DNA of 64,000 nucleotides from the NCBI GenBank assembly GCA_963693365.1, contig CAVNZM010000002.1, positions 1,798,001 to 1,862,000 on the forward strand, given 5' to 3'. The translations under genes were made by a program, and so were the position numbers. This document shows positions 1 through 17,894 of the stretch, one piece after another. The notes beneath the pieces are model-generated. The model ran no database searches, was not told where the DNA came from, and was given only the letters and a program-made list of their open reading frames with translations. Position 1 is the first letter of the stretch. Every line of letters begins with the position of its first letter. The stretch is from Amoebidium appalachense (taxonomy: Eukaryota > Ichthyosporea).

Positions 1-490
1 ACACAACGATACATAGACACACCCAATGCCCACCCATATCCTTCCCCCCCTCTCCCTCTCCCCAACCCACCAAACCAAACACACACATGCGCGTGCACGC
101 ATACCCCTTCTTCCCCCTCCTCACCCAACAGACACACACCCCTATTTCCCCCCCCCCCCCCAAAACACACACACACACACCCTCCCTCCCACCCATACCA
201 CACCCACCAATCCCCCTCTCCCCCCTCCCCCCCGACACGCACACACACACAACCCAACCCTCCCCCCCCCCCCCCCCCCCCCACCCACCCACACACACGC
301 CCACCCTCCCCCCCCCCTCCCCCCACACACACACACACCCACCAACCACCTCCCCCCCCCCCCCCCCCCAAAAAAAAACCCCCCCACCCACCCATACAAA
401 ACGGCCTTTTTTTGTTTGCTTGCTATGGCAGCATGTTTTAAGGTCCTGTGCATGGCACGCACACAAACACACGTGCAGCACTGTACGCAC

Positions 491-6255
<5,765 letters not shown>

Positions 6256-6560
6256 GTTGCGTTGCTGCGCGGACAGGGACACGCCAAGGGTTCACTCAGC
6301 CTGTAACCGCCTCCCTTCCTACACACGCACACTTGCTTTTTTCTCTGCGTGCACAGGCCGCGCGCGGAGGCTGCACAGGCACACAGGCACACAGGCACAC
6401 AGAGCGGCGGGCCAGGGCGCGGGCCGGCGGGCATCGGCGCAGGGACCGGCTCGGACATGAGCTGCTCTTCAGAAAGGCCTGGAAATCGATTACTATATAT
6501 GGTGATATTGGACAGGCGGTTTGTTCAGGAACCAATCAGCCTGGATTATTTCCTGTTCTG
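6256..6560 (-). promoter_or_regulatory. Probable promoter/5' region of the complex I subunit gene
   Basis: This non-repetitive stretch lies directly upstream of the predicted start codon. A CCAAT pentamer is at 6532-6536, about 280 bp upstream of the ATG and in reverse orientation to the gene. A TATATA run is near 6493-6500. The part next to the ATG is GC-rich and contains a short (GCACACAG)n-like array. The promoter role is inferred from position. Confidence 0.3.
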
Positions 6561-6825
6561 ATATTGCGAACCCCGCTGCCGTGCGTTTGTATGCACGGTG
6601 ACTTGAGGTGGGGGGATAATAAACCTCGAACTGCTTCTAAAGAAAACACTGTTTCGATTTCTGCTATGATTGTCAAAACATACAACGATCATATTCTTCT
6701 GTTGGGAGAATATGTTGTTTAACTAAGTCACACGAATGGTTGCTAACGAGGTCAGACAACTCAAACCATGTTGCTAAGAAACCTCATATAGCAATGACGT
6801 CTATATACTATTAGGGCATGGTAGA

Positions 6826-7531
6826 CTAATCAGTCTTGCAAAAGAAACAGGCTCCTGGGGCGCGGGGGAGGGGGGGGGGGGGGGGGGATGGGAGGGAAGA
6901 GTTTGGGAGGAGGATTACGAAGTAAGACACGTGTGTGCTGTCAAGGTCGATAACACGCCGTCCGACGGGGTTGCTCATGAACCCATGGCGAGAAGTACGG
7001 TGTGGGTTGGGGTGGTTGTGGGGGTCCACGTAGTGATCATCGAAGGGGCACGGCACCATGAAACCGGGAGACAACCTTTCCGGAAGCCAGGCAAAACATC
7101 TGGGTTTGTAGAAAGGCGCTGGATCGCCCCCAAATTTAAAGCCTATAATGGGAGGTGGAAGATGCCACCCCACAGGCGTCTTCTCATCTTTGAGACTCTC
7201 TTTCACTGTGTGCAGGTGCGACTTGGTTGTTTCGCCCGCCGCGTCAGAAAACTCCTCTCCACCGTCATCCCCGTCCGTATTATCTTCTCCCTCTTCCTCG
7301 TGTGCACACACACACACACACACACGCACACACACGCACACACACACACAGAACACAAGCTTGATCCTACATAAAAAGCCCCGTCGTCTCTCTTTTGCTT
7401 TGCTCACCCTGTTTGTTAGCTCGTTTTACCTTCAACATAATTTTCTCCCCTCTTTTTTTCTCCCGAACTTTGGCAACCCTTTCCCTCTGCTCAACTATAT
7501 TAGCTGCTGTTTTGTCATCGACTCGCGGCAT
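6826..7531 (-). CDS. Hypothetical two-exon protein, possible DUF6729-like transposon-associated fragment
   Basis: Two open segments join in phase. 7531-7408 encodes a Lys/Arg-rich start (MPRVDDKTAANIVEQRER) and ends at a strong donor, CAGG/GTGAGC. 7292-6826 follows a plausible acceptor (GAGGAAG/AG). Exon 2 begins with an acidic stretch (EGEDNTDGDDGGEEF), then a segment containing PRCFAWLPERLSPGF, CPFDDHYVDPH and GRRVIDLDSTH, and ends in a Pro-rich tail. From memory, WLPE...CP...RRVIDLDS resembles the DUF6729 domain found next to transposase-like proteins; this is a weak, unverified match, and the later zinc-binding half is missing. The start is unsure because the ATG lies right against a poly-G tract; exon 1 could instead begin at the acceptor after ACAAAACAG. 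The last ~28 residues may be intron read-through. Confidence 0.45.
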
Positions 7532-7559
7532 GCCCCCCCCCCCCCCCCCCCCCCCCCCG

Positions 7560-7618
<59 letters not shown>

Positions 7619-7764
7619 ACCACCACCACCACCACCCGCCATCATTGGAAATTTAAATTAACCTGAGCTTCGAGAGACATAGAGAAATGGAGATCTTGCC
7701 GGTAGTGTTTCTTTTTCCTGTAAATATTTGGCCAATAACCCCCCCCCCCCCCCACCCACCCACC

Positions 7765-7799
<35 letters not shown>

Positions 7800-8580
7800 T
7801 ACCCCCCCCCCCCCCACACACACACACACACACAACTACTAAGGAGGAAGGAAAGGATAAAATGAGAATGAACCCGACTCAGGTTGACAGTCTTCTTGGA
7901 TTGAAAGGTATCACTTACCATATAAGTGAAGAAAACATGTGATATACAAACAACAGCCCCGTTATCTATGTACCTGACATAACGCTGAGGGGTTGCACCG
8001 AGCAACCCCCCCCCCCCCCCCCCCCCCCCCCCCTTTATCTGAGACTGGTCTTAGTGTGTCGACTGAACAGAGCAAAAAGCGCCTCACACTTCGAGTTGGG
8101 TTCCGACTTCCCTCGATCCATTAGATCTCTCCTTTATCTCTTGCGGTACTATTAGTATTTTATTAGTATACGCTGCTGATCACATCTGAGTTGACTGGGC
8201 CCCAAGTTTGACACTCATTCCCTCCCCCCCCCCCTCCTCCCCTCAGGGCCACCTCCCCCTCCCCCTCTCCCCCCCTCCCCCGCCTCTCTCTCTCTCTCTC
8301 TCTCCCTCCCCCCCCCCCCCCCTCGCTCTCTCTCTCTCTCTCCCCCCCCCCCCCCCCCCCCCACAAAAAAAAGAAAGAAAAGAAAGGGGGGGGGGGGGAA
8401 CCCCCTTTTCCCCCTTCCTGCTCCCACACACACCGTGATCACACACAGAGAAAGAGGCATCCACAAGTACACATGCACGCACACATACCGGTGAATTCGA
8501 AACACACAAGCGCACAGGTGCATACATACAGAGACATCCACGGATATCCTGGTGCACATAAAGAAAACAGCTGTTTGTAG
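7532..8580. repeat. Microsatellite and homopolymer block
   Basis: It contains (CA)n at 7561-7617, CCA/CAC triplets, poly-C tracts (7740-7755, 7801-7815, 8006-8032, 8221-8362) and (CT)n. About 200 bp of ordinary sequence lies at 7840-8005 and 150 bp at 8040-8210. I see no exon with plausible borders here. Confidence 0.8.
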
Positions 8581-8582
8581 CA

Positions 8583-8936
8583 GTGTTAGCTCGCGCGCGT
8601 GTGTGTGTGTGTGTGTGTGCGTGTGTGTGTGCGTGTATGTGTGTGTGGTGTGTGTGTGTGTGTGTATGTGTTCGTGTGTGTGCGTGTGACAGTCACGGTG
8701 TGTGTGCGCGTGTGTGTGCGTGCGTATGCTTGCGTGTGTGTGCGTGCGTATGCTTGCGTTTGTGTGTGTGTGTGTGTGTGTGTGTCACGTGCACGTGTGC
8801 CTCGTGTGCATGTGCGCGCTCGCATTCCACAGATGTCAGCTTCTCTATGTCTCCTTGTTTTGTTTGGTGTAGGTGTTTGTAGGAGGCCCGGGAGAGGGGG
8901 ATCCGGAGGCTTTTCTTTTTTCTTTTCTTTTTTTTT

Positions 8937-9011
<75 letters not shown>

Positions 9012-9078
9012 GGAGGAGTTGTGTGAGGCCCGGGCAAGGGGGATCTGGTGGCTTTTTTTTTTTTTTTTTTTTTGGGTG

Positions 9079-9136
<58 letters not shown>

Positions 9137-9162
9137 TTTTTTTTGGGGGGGGGGGGGGGGGG

Positions 9163-9196
<34 letters not shown>

Positions 9197-9263
9197 GTTG
9201 TGTGAGGCCCCTAGAGGGGGATCCGGTGGCTTTTTTTCTCTTTTTTCTTTTTCTTTTCTTTTT

Positions 9264-9294
<31 letters not shown>

Positions 9295-9383
9295 GGGGGT
9301 TGGAGGAGTTGTGTGCATGTGTGTGGATTTGATTTTGTTTTGTTTTGTCTCGGCCGTGGCTAAGCTTTGCTTGCTCTTTTTTT

Positions 9384-9432
<49 letters not shown>

Positions 9433-9486
9433 AGGGGGGGAGGGGGGGGGGGGGGGGGGGTTTGAAGGTCAGTGGTGGTGGTGGTG

Positions 9487-9534
<48 letters not shown>

Positions 9535-9540
9535 GGATTT
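8583..9540 (+). repeat. GT-rich block followed by modular repeats (GGAGGAGTTGTGTGAGGCCC core, T tract, GT tract, G tract)
   Basis: After a (GT)n/(GC) stretch (8590-8790) a composite unit occurs about three times. The core (GGAGTTGTGTGAGGCCC, then GGGGGATCCGGTGGC) is at 8883-8914 (partial), 9012-9052 and 9195-9230, with a broken start at 9300. Each core is followed by a T tract, then (GT)n where present, then a long G tract of 20-50 bases. The G tract at 9387-9431 is among the longest in the window. No coding function is apparent. Confidence 0.8.
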
Positions 9541-10206
9541 TGATGGTGGTCACACACCCTACAACTGTTTTTAGAATTGTATAAGCCGTGTTGCAGCCAG
9601 AGGCATGCAGAAGAGACATAATCGGACGACCACCAAACTGCAGCTGAACTGCACGGATCGGCACATGTAAAGGCATGAAAACCATTTCCGGTGCTTGATT
9701 GTGGGACGTAAATACTCTGAGTCCAACTGCACACTCAGTGTACTACACACATGTCACTGCTCCTAGGCAAGGAGTAGGTTACGTAAAGGTAAAAGGCACC
9801 ACGTTCATTGTTTGCCGGTCGTATTATTGATGCAACCTCGCTGTCTTACAGCACGGCCGGTGCCTAATGTTTAGTGGGTGGAGCCCGGGTAAAGTCTGTA
9901 CATATCAGGCCAGACAAATTTAACCTTGAGCAGTTGCAACCCCATCACCGTATACATGCTCTCGCCATTGAAGTGGAATGATCCCCGTCTTTTCCGCGTT
10001 TGAGCTGGGCTTAAGACCATGCAATGATAAGTATCATGAAAGTACTACATACTGCACTGAGTATGGAAATAGAACATGTGGCACCTTTTTGTGGGCTGTA
10101 CAGGATGGTGGTTCTTTACACTTTATTCTTCTTTATTGTGGTTTGCCAAATTGGAACACGGCACCGCAGTCAGTCACTAAGCATAGATATGTATGCCACC
10201 CGTACC

Positions 10207-10256
<50 letters not shown>

Positions 10257-10377
10257 ACACACCAACCCCACGTCCCATCCCCGCTCCCATCAAATACCCA
10301 GGCTGTCTCTCTCTCTCTCTCTCCCCCTTGTTCCCCCCCCCTTCTTCTCTCCCCAAAACCTCCCCCCAGAGCTCTTC

Positions 10378-10408
<31 letters not shown>

Positions 10409-10423
10409 TCTCCCAGCTCCCCC

Positions 10424-10459
<36 letters not shown>

Positions 10460-11475
10460 CGCTCGCTCACTCGCTCGCTCACTCGCTCGCTCGCTCGCGC
10501 GCTCCCCCTCTCTCTCTCCCTCTCTCTCTCTTGCCCCCCGTGTGCGTGTGTACACATGTATTTGTGTGTCTGTATGAGCGTGTGTCTGTGTACACAGGGA
10601 GGGAGGGGGGCGGGGAGGAAGGGGGGGGAGGAGGTTACTACCCGAAACAACCAACCCTTAGTACAACATTAATCAACATTACATGCACCAACGTCAAACA
10701 GAAGTGCAAAATGTACTTCAAGTAATAACGAGCTCGAGGCCTGATTAGGAAGGGTGTCCCCGAGATCGATGCTATTAATTATCAGTATTGGATATTTGCT
10801 GAAACAAGGGCAGTCAACACACAGGCACACATACCGTCCTACAACACAAACACACACGTCTCCCTACAACGTACGCGTATACGCAAACACAGTGGTGGCA
10901 TCCATATGCAGGCGGCGCCCTGACTGGCTGTCACAGTGCAAACGCGCACCGTGCATGTGTGGGGTAGGGTGGGCCCCCGGGTTGTTCAATGATACACACT
11001 CACGCGTCGGGCAACACAATTGCAATAAAAGCTGAAAAACACAAAACCGTACATGTGTGAGTGTGTGAGGGTGTGAGTGTGGTGATGGGAGTGGTGGTGG
11101 TGGTGAAGGAAGGTGGGGTCGAGGGGGGGGGGGGGGGGGGGGGTTCTAGACTGAGGGTTTTAAAGCTGCTTGATTTGGGCCAACTAATATTGACGCAATA
11201 GTTTATTTTTCCTGTGTATTTGTATTTACTTGGTGTCAACTCTCTGGGGGTCCGGCCAGCCCAGTAATCATATCAACCGTCAGCATATTCGATGACTGCA
11301 GAAACCAATACCAAGTCATCACATACATCATGCCTCCACGTTTGTGCTACTTGCTTGGGGATAAAAAGTCACACCACCCCACTGCCCATAATACACATCT
11401 TGCTATCCTGTTGGGATGCAAGTCGGCACCTTTCCCTTCTGATTGTACATAACATCATTCTGCAAAAGTTCCACC

Positions 11476-11511
<36 letters not shown>

Positions 11512-11868
11512 TTAGGCAGAGAGAGAGAGGGGCAGGGAGAAAAAAAGGGTTCGTGGACGCATGGTATGTGTGTGGAGGTGACTGGTCTTGACAGCACCTC
11601 ACCCAACGTATCCACACATTACATCTCAAAAGACAATCTCTCCCCCATCACTGGCATCCCCCGGCAACCTAAAGGAAATCAAACATCAAAGAATAAACAG
11701 GGTAAAATGCCATCAAATTTTCCTCTCACAACCTCTCATCCATCAACCTCAGCAACCAAAGAAATCAAAGGGAAAGCACAAATAATCGATTTTCCTTCAC
11801 AAACCTTCCTAAACGTACACCATCACGAGACCTAAATCCACACCTCAGCCGATCAACCGAGGGAACGA
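9541..11868. other. Intergenic region without a supported gene
   Basis: Three non-repetitive stretches (9545-10200, 10640-11110, 11160-11460) alternate with poly-C (10207-10242), (CT)n (10308-10530), poly-G (11121-11142) and poly-A (11476-11508). I looked for exons with splice borders and found none I could defend. At 10990-11030 a sequence related to the poly-G-associated short repeat (GTCGGGCAACACAATTGCA) is present. Confidence 0.6.
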
Positions 11869-11870
11869 GA

Positions 11871-12009
11871 TTACGGTGCTGCCGATGATGATGGGGGTGG
11901 GACGGATGATGGCCCCAGCTGTCTGAATTCCTCCTTGACTTTCCTGCAAGCACACAACACGGTTAATCATCCTCGTGCAAAAGCTAATGGCCCCGCCCCC
12001 CGAGTGGGT

Positions 12010-12052
<43 letters not shown>

Positions 12053-12124
12053 GCAGGCAGGCAGGGCGGGCAAAAAACTAGGAGAACAAACAAACCACAC
12101 ACAAACACTTACACAAGCATCATA

Positions 12125-12162
<38 letters not shown>

Positions 12163-12395
12163 TTCCCCTTACCACCACCACCACCACCACCACCCCCTTC
12201 CCCCAAAACACACACACAAACAAGCCAAAAAAAAAAAACAAAAAAAAAAACAAAAAAACAAAACAAAAAAAACAAAAAAACAAAAAAACAAAAAAAAAAA
12301 CAACAACACACACACACACACAAACAAGCCCAAAAAGAAGAAGTAGAGAAGAAGCAGAAGAAACACGCGATACACACACACACAAACAAGGAAAG

Positions 12396-12426
<31 letters not shown>

Positions 12427-15400
12427 ATAAGAATACAGACCAGCGATAACTCCCAACCCACCTCCTCCAACACCCTTCATCCCCCCCCCCCCCCCCCCCC
12501 CCGCCCCTTCCCCTTCCCCCCGGGACTTGCACACACGTGTGCACATGCACACAACACACACGAGCATGCACGCGCACGCACACAGACAGACACGAATGCT
12601 TTGTCCGGAACACAACACGGACACAATGTCACAAGGGAGTAGAAACGTTGATCTGACAGCAGCAGCCCCCCCCCCCCCCCCCCTCCCCCCCCCCCCCTCC
12701 CCCCGCCCCCTCTCCCCGAACACACACGGCTACGACAAAATTGATTTTCCCTATTTACAAACACAAATGCGCACACTCGCACAAACATCCATATCCACAC
12801 ACGCTGAAACACCCCTAAATCGAAACACAAAACCCACGGGCACAACACACAGTTACATTAACCACAACAATCATCACCCGTGATGTGGACATAAACAACT
12901 AGAAAGCACACATTCACAACAATCGAATAAAAAGGAAGACTGTAAACGAGATTTCCGTATAAGCAACCCCGTGAATTGATATGGCGAGCAGAGGGCGGCA
13001 TGGGAGGGGGGAGAGGGGGGGGGGGGGGGGGGGGGAGAACTTGTCCCGAGACCGAGTGGGTGGGGTTGTGCGTGTATGTGAGAGGAGCATGGAAAGAGAA
13101 AAGTCCCAAACACCGGAAAAACAGAACGTATGAACACCTAAGCGAAGCAAAATAGAAAAGTACTTCCTTTCCACTCTAAAGCCACATGCAGAAATCACAA
13201 CACATAGCTTGCACCAAGACACAGGGGGGGGGGGGGGGGGGAAGGGTAAAATAGCACACAATGAGTTAGAGAGAACGAAACACACATGAACGAAGAACAA
13301 CACCATGCAGATTTCACAAAGAACAAACAAAAAATATCAATCTGTGGGAGCCATCCTTACAGGGAGACCAAGCCATCCTCGCCAAAACGCAATTCAGATA
13401 CTGCTTCACGTGAACATGGCTACGGCACCCGAAGTATCAGAAACGAGCAGGGTTACTCATTCAGAGAGATGTCACACACAAGAGCAGTCGGAAGAGCCGG
13501 GGGAAAAGTTGCAATAGTATGCACCCGGGGGGGGGGGGGGGTAGTCCTAGCTTACGTTTGGCTGTACAGGGTGTAGAAAAGAATGCCGATAGTGAACCCC
13601 TGCATGGCCACTCTGCCCCTTTGGAAATACTGCAGACACAACGGGTTAATACCTCAAATAAATGAGAGGAAAAAGAAATAGATTCTCATACAGCCACCCG
13701 GGCCCAAAGACGATTGGTGGGTTGGTGGGTAGATGAGCGGGCCGTATTGTACAACAAAACCACACAAACACACACCCACACGAAGGGGGGGGGGGGGGGG
13801 GATGAGAAGATGGGACACAGTATGAAGTATGAATGCGCAGGGGGCAAAGAACTACGGATAACACAAAGCAGCCAAGTACAAAGATGGGGAGCCGGGGGGA
13901 GGGAGGGATTGCACATGACCGTTCACAAAGAACATGACCCAGATAATATCGAACAAGAAGACCTATTTTTCTTTCATTTTTGCCCGGAAGGACCGGGGGG
14001 AGGGGGAGGGGGGAGGGGGTCTCAGGCAACTAGACCCCACACCAATGGGAAAACAAGGAAAGAATAATGTGGGACCGCCTATATACGTGTCCGTGACGTC
14101 ATGGCAGTTTACTGTTGTTTACATATAGCAATCTATAACTTTGAATTGAAACGGGGCGGGAAGGAGCGGGGCTAGGGGAAGGGGGGGGGGGGGGGGGCGG
14201 TGTGAATACGGAACACAGTACGAAGTACGCATACACGATGAGAAGCATGGTGCAGGACACATGCAAAGGCAAACATTCAAGTATGCAGCATCAGCCATGC
14301 GCACAGTATGCGTCATAAGCAGAGCCCATCCTCAGGGAGGACCCAAGTCATCAATTGCGTCTGAGTTTCGACCCCTTAGCCCGCGTATATACGACGCTCC
14401 AACTCAGACAGCAGCATCAACTGAACTTGGGTGGGTCAACCCGTCTTGATCAAAGACGAGCAGGGTTGCTTATGCAAGCAAGGTGAGCAAAACGGTGAAA
14501 CGGTGAAGATGTGTGTGCAAACTAAAGCAGTGCAGCGACAAACGCGTATTTGCTTACAGATGCACGACACAGAGCAACCATGCCCGGTTGCATGGAAGTA
14601 AAGAAGTCTGGGGGAGTCGTTTTTTAACAAAGACCATGCGCAATGCGCCCCCCCCCCCCCCCCCCCCCCCTCCCCCATATCAACGCTACTAATGAATTTC
14701 ACAAAATGGGTGGGCATGTGGTAGTCGGTGATATGCATGACGTCACTTCGGGGAGGGGCAGCGGCATTGCAGAGCACATATTTGAACTATAAAACATCCA
14801 GCTAATCATATGGAACCTTTGACCTTTGGTTGTCAAACTAAGAGCGCTGGCGTATAGTAAACCAGAAGGTTGTTTTAGCATACATACAGTCTTTGTGTAA
14901 CAATTTGAAAGCAAGGAAAGAAAAGCCGGGAAAGAGAAGAGGAAACGGGGATGATGATAACTGGACTCGATGGTTGTTCGGGCACGGGGTGGGGGGGGGG
15001 GGGGGGGGGGCAACGTGAAACAAACAAGGCGCTCAGGAAGGGGGGGAGGGGGGGGGGGGGGAGGGGGACGGGAAGGAGGGGGGAAGGGGTTACCTGTGAA
15101 ACCTTGTTCTGGGAGTTCACGAAAGACAAGACGGCGCCTCCAAGACACACACCAGTGCCGGCAATACCTGTAGAGCAAGGAAAGGAGAGTCAGTACATGG
15201 ACTATCCCAGACCCCAAGCCCAAACCTTGGTAGCATTTCAGGCCAATTGGAACGTATGTGGGTGTGCATACAGACAGCACTCCAGATGCACCAGTATAAA
15301 GAAGTCTACTCGCCCGGCCATCAAACACGTTTTGAAAAATCAGTGCAAACTGAGGATAAAAGCACGTTTCCACACACACGCTGGTGCGCGAGCACATGCA

Positions 15401-15522
15401 ATTGCACAGGCACACGCACACAGCAGCGGGGCAGGGGGAATGGGACGTAGCAAGGAGAACGATGGGCCGGCTGGGGGGTACGTGAGGGGCGGCGGCTGGG
15501 GGGGGGGGGGGGGGGGGGGGGG

Positions 15523-15585
<63 letters not shown>

Positions 15586-16054
15586 ACAGACCGTGGGGGT
15601 TTGAGTAGGGAAGATGTGGGGGAGAGAGAGGGGGAGAGGGGGAGGGGAGGAGGGAGGGACGGAGAAGTGGGGGCAGAGAGCAAAGAAGAGGGCGGGGGGG
15701 GAGGGGGGGGGGGGGGGGGGAAATAGAGAGAGGGAGGGAGAGGAAGAGAGAGAAGGGGAGAGGGGGGGAGGAGAGATAAAAATAGAGAGAGAGAGAAAAA
15801 TGAGAGAGAGAGAGAAAATTAGAGAGAGAGAGTGTGTGTGTGTGAGGAAGAGGGAGAAAGAGAGAGCCTGACCTCAGAAGACGCACTGACCTCCAGACAC
15901 AGGAAACGGGGGAAAGGAGGGAAACACAAAACTTGAAACAGCCATATGGCCCACACGTACCAACCATGAGTAGTGGGTTCTCCTTGAGTAGTCTCCTCAG
16001 CTTGGGCCCCAGCCGCTCACGCTGCCTGCCAACGGGGGGATCGGGCACTGCCAT
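11871..16054 (-). CDS. HIG1-domain mitochondrial inner-membrane protein (respiratory supercomplex factor type), complete
   Basis: Four exons: 16054-15961, 15167-15094, 13629-13556, 11943-11871; phases 1, 1, 2; 104 residues. The product begins MAVPDPPVGRQRERL, has the family's KENPLLMVG entry to the first membrane helix, then GIAGTGVCLGGAVLSF, and the diagnostic HIG1 motif QYFQRGRVAMQG, which fits Q-x3-R-x-R-x3-Q exactly. A second helix follows (GFTIGILFYTLY) and then a charged, Ser/Pro-rich tail. HIG1 proteins sit in the mitochondrial inner membrane and assist cytochrome c oxidase and supercomplex assembly. Exons 1-3 are very secure. Exon 4 is inferred from a GTAAGC donor, a CTTGCAG acceptor and matching phase. 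If intron 3 is retained, the protein ends at once after SQT, because the donor overlaps an in-frame TAA. Confidence 0.9.
12000..12480 (+). repeat. Intronic homopolymer cluster (G, C, A tracts)
   Basis: Inside intron 3 of the HIG1 gene. G tract 12009-12049 is followed by the (GGCA)n-like end CAGGCAGGCAGGCAGG, C tract 12126-12162, (ACC)n, and A-rich tracts up to 12425. No coding signal. Confidence 0.85.
13235..13475 (+). repeat. Diverged copy of the poly-G-associated short repeat
   Basis: Directly follows a G tract (13224-13241). It shares scattered blocks with the full-length copy at 14198-14517: AACACCATGCAGATTTCACA in the front half and ACGAGCAGGGTTACTCATTC at the end, which corresponds to ACGAGCAGGGTTGCTTATGC in the intact copy. 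It lies in HIG1 intron 3. Confidence 0.5.
13801..13870 (+). repeat. 5' fragment of the poly-G-associated short repeat
   Basis: Directly follows the G tract at 13786-13801. It carries the head motif GGGACACAGTATGAAGTATG, compared with GGAACACAGTACGAAGTACG in intact copies. Confidence 0.55.
14198..14517 (+). repeat. Full-length poly-G-associated short interspersed repeat (family A)
   Basis: About 315 bp begins at the end of a G tract (14180-14197) with GTGTGAATACGGAACACAG and ends near AACGGTGAAGATGTGTG. It matches the reverse-oriented copy at 26053-26364 almost base for base. It has no open reading frame of note and no poly-A tail. GGGGTCGAAACTC (read on the minus strand, near 14360) is only a weak match to a pol III B box. 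It lies in HIG1 intron 2. Confidence 0.8.
14980..15900 (+). repeat. Poly-G and (GA)n tracts in HIG1 introns
   Basis: G tracts at 14988-15010 and 15041-15061; G tract 15497-15525 is followed by (GA)n 15526-15580; a purine-rich GGGGAGAGA block extends to 15865. HIG1 exon 2 (15167-15094) sits between them. Confidence 0.8.
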
Positions 16055-16202
16055 TCTTTCGTTATGTCTGTCTGCCAGTTACCAATACCTGTCCTTTGCA
16101 CTCAACCCCAAAACTGACCCTAAGACACACTGCGCTAGAACAGTCTTTTGTAACACCTTCCTCTCGTCTCAATTCAAAACCTACGATGTGTCAATCCCAA
16201 AA

Positions 16203-16308
16203 GCCTGACTTGCAAAGGGTTCACGCTGGCGTTCTGAACATGAGTCCGACCCTGACTTGCAAAGGGTTCACTTGAAGTGACACGCTGGCGTTCTGAACAT
16301 GAGTCCGA
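16203..16308 (+). repeat. Imperfect direct repeat upstream of the HIG1 gene
   Basis: CTGACTTGCAAAGGGTTCAC followed by ACGCTGGCGTTCTGAACATG and AGTCCGAC occurs twice in tandem (16206-16253 and 16254-16308). The second copy carries a short insertion, TTGAAGTGAC. It lies 150-250 bp upstream of the HIG1 start codon. A CCAAT pentamer is at about 16347, and a repeated AAATTGCGC element is near 16420-16440. A promoter role is inference. Confidence 0.65.
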
Positions 16309-16572
16309 CTCTCCTGCGTTTCTCTTTGCTTTCATGATGAGGCCCCAGCCAATCACACACCTGGGCCGATTTATTTTTACATTCTCGTGTTTTGGCATGA
16401 AATTCGCAATGGAATTTGTGCAAATTGCGCAAAATTGCGCTTGTCCTGAGGAGTGATTGGCCGAGGCTTATCAAACGCGCCATCAGCTGTGTTGATAGGT
16501 CGCAGTTCACGGCTCATGAAGTCGTGGGAGAGCCTGGTGCGAAGGTTATGTATCCGGGCGCGTCTCACGCAC

Positions 16573-16603
<31 letters not shown>

Positions 16604-17436
16604 GTCTGTCTATGCTCGTGTGCGTGCGTGCGTGCGTGTGTGTATGCGTCTGTGTACGGGCGGGGAGACCGTGCGTGACACTGTGGTTGTGCGTGCGTGC
16701 ACTTGTTTGGTAAGTGTGTGTCTTTGTCCATCGAGTTCCTTGCGCTCAATGCCTGTGCATGTGCGTCAGTTAAGTCACCTTAACTCATGAGAACCACCGC
16801 CCGTGCGGCAGGAAACGTGTTTTGTGCCAATTTGCACGAGGGCGGGCCTAATATCAGCAGGTCCATCACTCGGAGGTGTGATCTTTTCTGTTAAACTTCA
16901 AAGGGTTTGTGTGTTCTAGCTAACGTTCTCGGCATCGCTACACGGCACATCATAACGGAGACTATTGCGATGCCAGAACTGAAATCGGCGACAAGAATGA
17001 CGAAGAGGACCTTCTTGTGAACAGGAAGGCAAAGACACTACCCGTGAACAGGCGGGGGGAGGGGGGGGGGGGGGGGGGGGGATGATTGATAGATAGAAGG
17101 ACTGCATATCAAATTGTGCGAAAAGGATAGCGCTAGCGGGCAGCAAGACCTACAATAAGCCTCCACCGCACAGCGCATCAGTGAATTTCGAAGTGCTACC
17201 GGGAATCTGTAAAAATGGGGAGGCCTCGGTTCAGACAAATGCTGTATGCCATGGGTGCACTGTAAAGCAAGTTTATGAGCTCGCTGATATGCCTGCCTAT
17301 TAACGGGAAGACGTGTGATTTTTTCGTTTTTGCGAGAATATGATGATGCTAGTGTACAACACTGCCGTTTTTGAGCTCCTGGTGTAATACAACCAGTAAT
17401 ACAACCACGGCCCTCTGAACACTCATGAGGGCCGTC

Positions 17437-17670
17437 CTACAAGCCACGACCAGTAAGGTTACTAAGTGCCCAGCCCAGCGTATGTATGTAGTCAGCTGCT
17501 ATCGTCCCCCGGCGTATGCAGGCGATGTGAGGATGTAGGCGTTTTTCACCAGTCGTAATGGGCACGCACTCGGCCCGACACAGCAAAACACGTCCGTCTC
17601 TCTGGGCTGCACTCTGAGCAACGCCTTCGCCACTTGGGCGTAGGCGCCGTGGCAGAGAGTGAGTCGTCAT
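17437..17670 (-). CDS. Unsupported small open frame, 77 residues
   Basis: It starts at an ATG in AAAAAATGACG and ends at TAG. The product is Arg-rich and mildly basic (MTTHSLPRRLRPSGEGVAQS...). I recognise no family. A second minus-strand frame over the same bases is also open for nearly 50 codons (AYAQVAKALLRVQPRETDVF), so if the stretch is coding, the frame is ambiguous. There are no convincing splice borders. Confidence 0.15.
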   Translation of the reverse strand: MTTHSLPRRLRPSGEGVAQSAAQRDGRVLLCRAECVPITTGEKRLHPHIACIRRGTIAADYIHTLGWALSNLTGRGL

Positions 17671-17894
17671 TTTTTGATCAACTGGTCACGTGACTTGAGA
17701 TTTGCCGTCAATAGAGATCCAAAAGCGTTTGATTGTGGGACAGGTTTGCAGGTCTCGACTCAGGAACGTTAGCCAATCAATCCAGCCATATAGGCTATAT
17801 AGCCAGATGCTCGTCGCCTGCGCCGAAACGGTTGCGTGTTGAACCACTGACGGTCATTCGACCGTCACCGAGAGGGGACAACTTTCTCCGTCTG

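Noticed and set aside
14340-14380. tRNA-derived pol III promoter in the short repeat
   Set aside because: GGGGTCGAAACTC only loosely fits a B box and no A box at proper distance was found.
14699-16054. A 451-residue frame starting at the HIG1 ATG
   Set aside because: Only its first 31 codons are exon; the rest reads through intron repeats (Ser-Leu and Pro runs).
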